The position numbers and the translations under genes are program-made. Below the pieces are notes generated by a model. The model saw nothing but the letters and a program-made list of their open reading frames with translations. It ran no database searches and was not told the origin of the DNA. A stretch of 9,842 bases of DNA from JACQXM01 sp964569425 (lineage in GTDB: Bacteria; Planctomycetota; Phycisphaerae; UBA1845): positions 1 to 9,842 of the forward strand of contig CAZMVD010000146.1 of assembly GCA_964569425.1 (NCBI GenBank), written 5' to 3'. Shown in pieces: positions 6,320 through 9,842 of the stretch; within the stretch, counting starts at the first letter, position 1; every line of letters begins with the position of its first letter.

Positions 6320-7839
6320 AGGCCGGGGAGTTGGCTAAAGCCCTAATTCGCAACGACCAGAGCGCCGACGGAGGCGACCAAGGGTCGATCGTGGAAACGA
6401 ACGCACCCTGCGAACCGTTCCCCGCCCTTTCGCTTCCTGAACCACTGAGGACGTTTGTGCTAGCTGGCGCCGACACGATGAACTGTCCGATCGAATTGGT
6501 CACGTTGCCCACGCTCACCATCTGCGCCGCAGCGATCGGCACGACACGGTGCATTGAACTTCGACCAGGTTGGCGCGAACCCACCACGATTTGGAGCGCG
6601 ACGGTCCTTCGCTCCAGCGGACTCAAGACGCCGGCGCTGGAGTACGGCACCGAAGTTCTTCAGCGGGCCCAGGATGACCAATTCCGCGAATACGAACACC
6701 TCTGTGAAGAACATGAGAGGGCTATGCTCCGCTACGAGATTGACTTGAAGTCATGGAAGGAGCGGAAAAAAAAGGAGCCCAGATGCGGCGACCCTCCGAC
6801 ACAGCCCCCCGAGCCTATGGCCGTTCGATACATCGTCGAGGACTGCACGATCGAGGCGCTCGCACCGATCCTTCGCGACAACCCCCGCGGCATCGTCGTG
6901 CTACGCGACGAGCTTGCCGGGTTCTTCCGCAGTTTCAACCAGTACAAGGGCGGGCGCGGGAGTGACCTGCCGAATTGGCTCCAACTCCACCGGTTGGGGA
7001 GAATCACTGTCGATCGAAGGCACGGTGTTCCACGTACCATCCGCGTTCAAGGTGCTACGGCCAGCATTTGTGGAACCATCCAACCTGGAACGCTTCGGCG
7101 CGTACTCACGCCGGAGTATTTCGAATCAGGTCTGGCCTCTCGGTTCCTCCTGGTCGAACCGCCCCCTCGTCGGAAACGCTGGCATCGCCGTTTAGTGGAT
7201 CCGCAAGTCCTCGGCGCATACACCGACCTCGTGACCCAGTTACTGGCCCTGGAGCACGCCAGAAATAGGCAAGGCGACCCGGTCCCGATCAACATGCCCA
7301 TGACATCGGAAGGCGAAGCACTCTGGGAACCGTTCTACAACACTTTCGCCGATCAGCAATTCGATGCGGAGAGTGACGATTTGGCCGCTGCCTTCGGAAA
7401 AATCGAGGCCTACGCATCTCGTTTTGCACTAATCTTCGAACTCGTCGCGTCGGCGGCGAGAGGTGTTGCGTGCGACGCAGTAGGCGCCGAAGCGATGCAG
7501 TCCGGCATTGTGTTGGCTAAGTGGTTCGCCAACGAGACCGAACGCATTTACGGCCGGTTGGCAATGTCCGAGGAAGACCGTGAGCGGCAGCAACTGACTG
7601 ATTACATTCGCGCACACGGAGGCGCTATCAGCGTTCGTGATCTGCAACGAGGCCGCCGCCGGTACGGAAATCACGACGCGGCCCAATCGGCTCTAGATGA
7701 GCTGGTGTCCCTTGGACTTGGAACATGGCGCGATATTCGTCCCGCGGATGCAAATGGCAACACGCGCGGGCGCCCGACCCGCGTGCTTCAACTTTCCGGC
7801 GCCGTTGATGGTGACAATAACCCCATTGAAGGCACCTAG
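6316..7839 (+). CDS. DUF3987-family ATPase, probable helicase-like partner of the primase
   Basis: A 507-residue protein of the DUF3987 group, commonly found beside primases on mobile elements. A degenerate P-loop reads RSSGLKTPAL (Gly102, Lys104, Thr105). A long charged helical linker, probably coiled coil, spans residues about 115-155. A Walker-B-like strand, IVVLRDELAGFF (Asp198, Glu199), is followed by the characteristic FNQYKGGRGSDLPNW segment. A possible arginine finger sits in SGLASRFLL (Arg276). Residues about 425-475 look like a winged helix, which could bind DNA. ATG 6316 has GGAGG (6303-6307) 8 bases upstream and overlaps the primase stop. An upstream in-frame extension to 6040 merely shadows the primase gene. 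The likely role is DNA unwinding or loading at the element's replication origin; it is inferred from family and context. Confidence 0.85.
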   Translation: MKAGELAKALIRNDQSADGGDQGSIVETNAPCEPFPALSLPEPLRTFVLAGADTMNCPIELVTLPTLTICAAAIGTTRCIELRPGWREPTTIWSATVLRSSGLKTPALEYGTEVLQRAQDDQFREYEHLCEEHERAMLRYEIDLKSWKERKKKEPRCGDPPTQPPEPMAVRYIVEDCTIEALAPILRDNPRGIVVLRDELAGFFRSFNQYKGGRGSDLPNWLQLHRLGRITVDRRHGVPRTIRVQGATASICGTIQPGTLRRVLTPEYFESGLASRFLLVEPPPRRKRWHRRLVDPQVLGAYTDLVTQLLALEHARNRQGDPVPINMPMTSEGEALWEPFYNTFADQQFDAESDDLAAAFGKIEAYASRFALIFELVASAARGVACDAVGAEAMQSGIVLAKWFANETERIYGRLAMSEEDRERQQLTDYIRAHGGAISVRDLQRGRRRYGNHDAAQSALDELVSLGLGTWRDIRPADANGNTRGRPTRVLQLSGAVDGDNNPIEGT

Positions 7840-7909
7840 AGATGGGTTTCTGTCAGCGTCGGCGCGTCGGCAGTGATTGGTTTCGTTTTCTACGGAGCGA
7901 GTATTGATC

Positions 7910-8173
7910 ATGGATGACGTACGACCCAATGCAGAGTCCTGGCCCCCAAGGCCTGCCAACGAGGTTTTCCCAGATTTGTGCGACACCGTCCTCGTGGCAC
8001 AGATGTTCCTCTACGATCGCCGGGGGATGACGCCCGAGCAGGGGCGCCGCAATGTTCGCAAGCTGGTCAAGGAAGCGGGTCTTCCGACGCTGGGGCGGAT
8101 CGGCTCAACGCTCATGTTTCATCGGGAAAATGTGCTCCGATGGCTGTCCGAACGCCGTCCGAACGGATCTTGA
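7910..8173 (+). CDS. Small helix-turn-helix protein, probable excisionase
   Basis: An 87-residue basic protein with a predicted helix-turn-helix fold: a VLVAQMFLYDRR helix, a TPEQGRRNVRKLVKEAG helix, a GLPTLGRIGSTLMFHRENV wing-like segment and a final VLRWLSERRP helix. This pattern is seen in excisionases and MerR-like small regulators. Its place directly upstream of the integrase gene supports a role as directionality factor, though a transcription regulator is equally compatible. ATG 7910 is chosen over TTG 7877 because GAG/GGAG-type sites (7894-7901) precede it. Its start context, ATTGATCATGG, is identical over 11 bases to that of the AlpA-like gene. It is separated from the ATPase gene by 70 bases. 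Confidence 0.7.
   Translation: MDDVRPNAESWPPRPANEVFPDLCDTVLVAQMFLYDRRGMTPEQGRRNVRKLVKEAGLPTLGRIGSTLMFHRENVLRWLSERRPNGS
8146..8165 (+). repeat. Two 9-base direct repeats spaced 11 bp, at the end of the excisionase-like gene
   Basis: GTCCGAACG occurs at 8146-8154 and 8157-8165, one DNA helix turn apart. Inverted relatives lie nearby: CCGTTCGGA at 8253-8261 and GTTCGGAC at 8359-8366. Helically phased short repeats beside an excisionase and integrase gene are what protein-binding sites for either would look like. The first two copies are inside codons, which weakens the case. Confidence 0.4.
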
Positions 8174-8208
8174 AATGGGACCCCGCCCCGATTAGCCTAG
8201 GTCCACCG

Positions 8209-8251
8209 GGTAGGAACTCGGGGCACACCTCGGCCTCCCCCACGGTAGGAA
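8209..8251 (+). repeat. Direct repeat pair GGTAGGAA upstream of the integrase gene
   Basis: GGTAGGAA is found at 8209-8216 and 8244-8251, 35 bases apart, with a related GGATAGGTTAGG at 8259-8270. The region between the two genes (8174-8326) has no coding frame. The repeats could be operator sites controlling integrase expression; no confident promoter boxes were recognised. Confidence 0.35.
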
Positions 8252-8287
8252 ACCGTTCGGATAGGTTAGGCGCTTCGCGCACCAGAA

Positions 8288-8300
8288 CGGACTCGGTCCG
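8288..8300 (+). repeat. Short inverted repeat just before the integrase gene
   Basis: CGGAC (8288-8292) and GTCCG (8296-8300) pair around a 3-base TCG loop, 26 bases before the integrase ATG. It may be an operator half-site pair or a weak hairpin; in such GC-rich DNA chance is a fair alternative. Confidence 0.3.
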
Positions 8301-8326
8301 CGCGGAGGGCTCGGAGTGAACGCCAG

Positions 8327-9574
8327 ATGAACATGAAGATCTCAGTCCGGCCGCGCTGGTTCGGACCGGTCCCGTCGCGGAACGGCCGGCCGCTCCCCCG
8401 GAGCCAATGGGGCCGGGGCGGGAGGAGACGCAAATGGTCCGTCCGCTGGTTCGCCCCGGACGGCACGCGGCCGCGGAAGACCTTCGAGTCGAAGGAAGAG
8501 GCCGAGTTGTTCGCGCGCAACCTCAATGCCCGCTCGGAGTCTTCGGGCCCGCAACAACGCGTCCGGCCCAAACGCATCACCCTCGGCGCGTTTGCTGATG
8601 AGTTCCCCACACTCGGAATCGGACCGCGCGGCGAACGGCTCGCGCCGCGGTCGGTCGATGAGTACCGCGCCGTGCTCAATCGCTTCGCTGCATTTGTTGG
8701 TCGGACTACGTCGCTGGAATCGATCACCATCGCCGATGCGACGCGCTATCTCGCGCACCTCCGGAGCAGACCCTCGCGGCGCAAGAAGCTGCTATCCACC
8801 GCGAGCGTCAACAAGCACAAACGCAACCTCAAGTCGACGTTCGAGGTCGCTGTCCGACAACTTCATTACCTCACGAGCAATCCGTTTGCCGGGCTTCGGC
8901 AGGACCGGCAGGCGCAGAAAACGCTTCGTTACGTCACGCCCAATGAGTTCGAGAAGCTCCTCGAAACGGCGCGCCGACGGCCGCACCGCGCCTTATGGTG
9001 GGAGACTCTCCTCACTCTGGCCTACACCTCGGGTGCACGTGCCGGTGAACTGACACACTTGCATTGGAGCGATGTCGATTTTGAGAATGACACCGTGCGA
9101 ATTGCGGCCAAACCGGAGACGCAAGGAGTGGAAGCATGGCGTCCGAAAGACTATGATTCTCGTGTTATTCCCCTGCCGCGGCGGACGATGGATTTGCTGA
9201 CTCGACACCACGCCGAAGCGAGCGAGGGCAGCGCGTTTGTGTTCATCCGTCCGGAGCGCGCGGCGCTGATCAGGGCGAAACGTGAGGCTGGTTCATGGAA
9301 GACCGGGCGGTCTCTGACCAACAACCTGACGCGCGACTTCGCGGCGCTGGTCCGCTCCGCGGGTGTCCCGCACCTTTCGATGCACGACCTGCGCCGCGCG
9401 GCCATCACGCATTGGGCGCGGAAGCTGCCCGCGCCGGTCGTCCAGGAACTCGCGGGGCACGCCGACATCAAGACGACGCTCAAGCACTACGTGGTGATCC
9501 GACAGGAAGACCTCGCCGCGGCGCGCGAAGTGACCGCCGAAGCACTCGCTCCCACCCCCATCCCTCCAGCTTGA
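8327..9574 (+). CDS. int: Tyrosine recombinase (integrase)
   Basis: A 415-residue integrase with the full catalytic set: Arg238 in SGARAGELTHLHW, Lys274 in WRPKDYDSRVIPLP, His353 and Arg356 in MHDLRRAAITHW, His378 in LAGHADIKTT, and the nucleophile Tyr388 in TLKHYVV. Residues about 15-75 look like an arm-binding domain (KWSVRWFAPDGTRPRKTF, then an EEAELFARNLN helix). Residues about 85-195 form the helical core-binding (SAM-like) domain, and the rest is the catalytic domain. All key residues are intact, so it could be active. ATG 8327 has GGAG (8313-8316) 10 bases upstream; ATG 8333 is an alternative two codons on. The gene ends 226 bases from the 3' end of tRNA-Phe and points toward it, the usual arrangement for an element that integrates at that tRNA gene. 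Confidence 0.95.
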   Translation: MNMKISVRPRWFGPVPSRNGRPLPRSQWGRGGRRRKWSVRWFAPDGTRPRKTFESKEEAELFARNLNARSESSGPQQRVRPKRITLGAFADEFPTLGIGPRGERLAPRSVDEYRAVLNRFAAFVGRTTSLESITIADATRYLAHLRSRPSRRKKLLSTASVNKHKRNLKSTFEVAVRQLHYLTSNPFAGLRQDRQAQKTLRYVTPNEFEKLLETARRRPHRALWWETLLTLAYTSGARAGELTHLHWSDVDFENDTVRIAAKPETQGVEAWRPKDYDSRVIPLPRRTMDLLTRHHAEASEGSAFVFIRPERAALIRAKREAGSWKTGRSLTNNLTRDFAALVRSAGVPHLSMHDLRRAAITHWARKLPAPVVQELAGHADIKTTLKHYVVIRQEDLAAAREVTAEALAPTPIPPA

Positions 9575-9799
9575 GCTCAGCGCCATGTAGCCTGCCCACA
9601 CCCGAATCGTCTTCTGCCCGACAGCCCGCTCCGCATCCCGCCGAAATGGTCGAATCTGTGAGTTTTTGGCCCGGCGCGCACCAGTTTTCTGCTAATGGAC
9701 CCAAATCTGACCCAAAACGGCGTTTTCAGGCTGTTTTGCGGACCAACGCAAGAGAGGGCCGAAATCGTAAGCGCTTATCCGACAACGACTTGGAACAAA
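9575..9799. other. Non-coding region between integrase and tRNA, probable attachment-site arm
   Basis: No credible gene lies here. The DNA carries two GACCCAAA repeats one helix turn apart, and an inverted repeat CAAAAC (9713-9718)/GTTTTG (9733-9738) with an extra GTTTT copy in between. It lies where an attachment site arm recognised by the integrase would be expected. The crossover core itself would probably overlap the tRNA 3' end at 9800 onward. Without the other end of the element the core cannot be defined. Confidence 0.45.
9698..9716 (+). repeat. Two GACCCAAA direct repeats, candidate integrase arm sites
   Basis: GACCCAAA occurs at 9698-9705 and again at 9709-9716, a spacing of 11 bp, about one helix turn. 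Arm-type sites of tyrosine integrases are often short direct repeats in this phasing near the crossover. The role is inferred from position only. Confidence 0.4.
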
Positions 9800-9842
9800 T
9801 GGGCAGAGGCGGACTTGAACCGCCGACACACGGATTTTCAGT
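9800..9842 (-). tRNA. tRNA-Phe (anticodon GAA), 3' part, cut by the window edge
   Basis: On the minus strand the sequence reads as tRNA positions 31-73. It shows the anticodon loop CTGAAAA (anticodon GAA), the 3' side of the anticodon stem TCCGT, and variable loop GTGTC. A perfect T stem GGCGG/CCGCC follows around TTCAAGT, then acceptor strand TCTGCCC and discriminator A. The 3' CCA is not encoded, since TTTGT follows on that strand. The 5' half lies beyond the right edge, so pairing of the acceptor, D and anticodon stems cannot be confirmed. The 3' end faces the integrase gene, making this the likely integration target, with the tRNA kept whole by the element's attachment sequence. Confidence 0.93.

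Noticed and set aside
6766..6773. Run of eight A bases in the DUF3987 gene, a possible slippage or programmed frameshift site
   Set aside because: The frame continues normally through a Lys-rich linker and both flanking domains are in the same frame, so no frameshift is needed.
8266..8758. Long minus-strand frames opposite the start of the integrase gene
   Set aside because: They are Arg/Pro-rich antisense shadows of a clearly real integrase in GC-rich DNA.
1..9842. CRISPR array, rRNA genes, or conjugation, capsid and packaging genes
   Set aside because: No regularly spaced repeat series, rRNA signature or recognisable transfer or virion protein was seen on either strand.

Overview
This window looks like one end of an integrative genetic element in a GC-rich bacterium. 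The right edge holds the 3' half of a tRNA-Phe(GAA) gene on the minus strand, without an encoded CCA tail. A tyrosine recombinase gene sits next to it on the plus strand, which is the usual layout of an element inserted at the 3' end of a tRNA gene. The pairing of a compact primase with a DUF3987 ATPase, the IS1182-type transposase remnant and the absence of an encoded CCA recall planctomycete genomes. That taxonomic guess rests on remembered family resemblance only. No second copy of the tRNA 3' end is visible, so the far end of the element, if it exists, lies left of position 1.

Layout, all genes on the plus strand. Positions 1-624: the end of a degraded IS1182-like insertion sequence, covering the C-terminal half of the transposase and a terminal sequence. 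643-3336: a large protein of unknown function with an N-terminal hydrophobic helix and a C-terminal Ada-like zinc motif. It begins only about 19 bases after the IS end and may have lost its original start. 3337-3637: a mostly non-coding stretch with several inverted repeats, one of which covers the ribosome binding site of the next gene. 3638-4768: a second protein of unknown function. 4769-4973: a short non-coding region. 4974-7839: a tightly coupled cassette of an AlpA-like DNA-binding protein, an archaeo-eukaryotic-type primase and a DUF3987 ATPase, joined by ATGA start/stop overlaps. 7910-8173: a small helix-turn-helix protein, probably an excisionase or directionality factor. 8327-9574: the integrase. 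9575-9799: non-coding DNA with 11-bp-phased repeats. 9800-9842: tRNA-Phe.

The likely division of labour is as follows. Integrase and excisionase-like protein move the element at tRNA-Phe. The AlpA-like protein probably regulates the replication module. Primase plus ATPase would start replication of the excised form. The set (integrase, AlpA, primase, ATPase) resembles the core of phage satellites and other small self-replicating integrative elements, but no capsid, packaging or conjugation gene is visible. The two large unknown genes occupy the position where such elements usually carry cargo, and defence or host-interaction roles are possible. The sequence does not prove any function for them.
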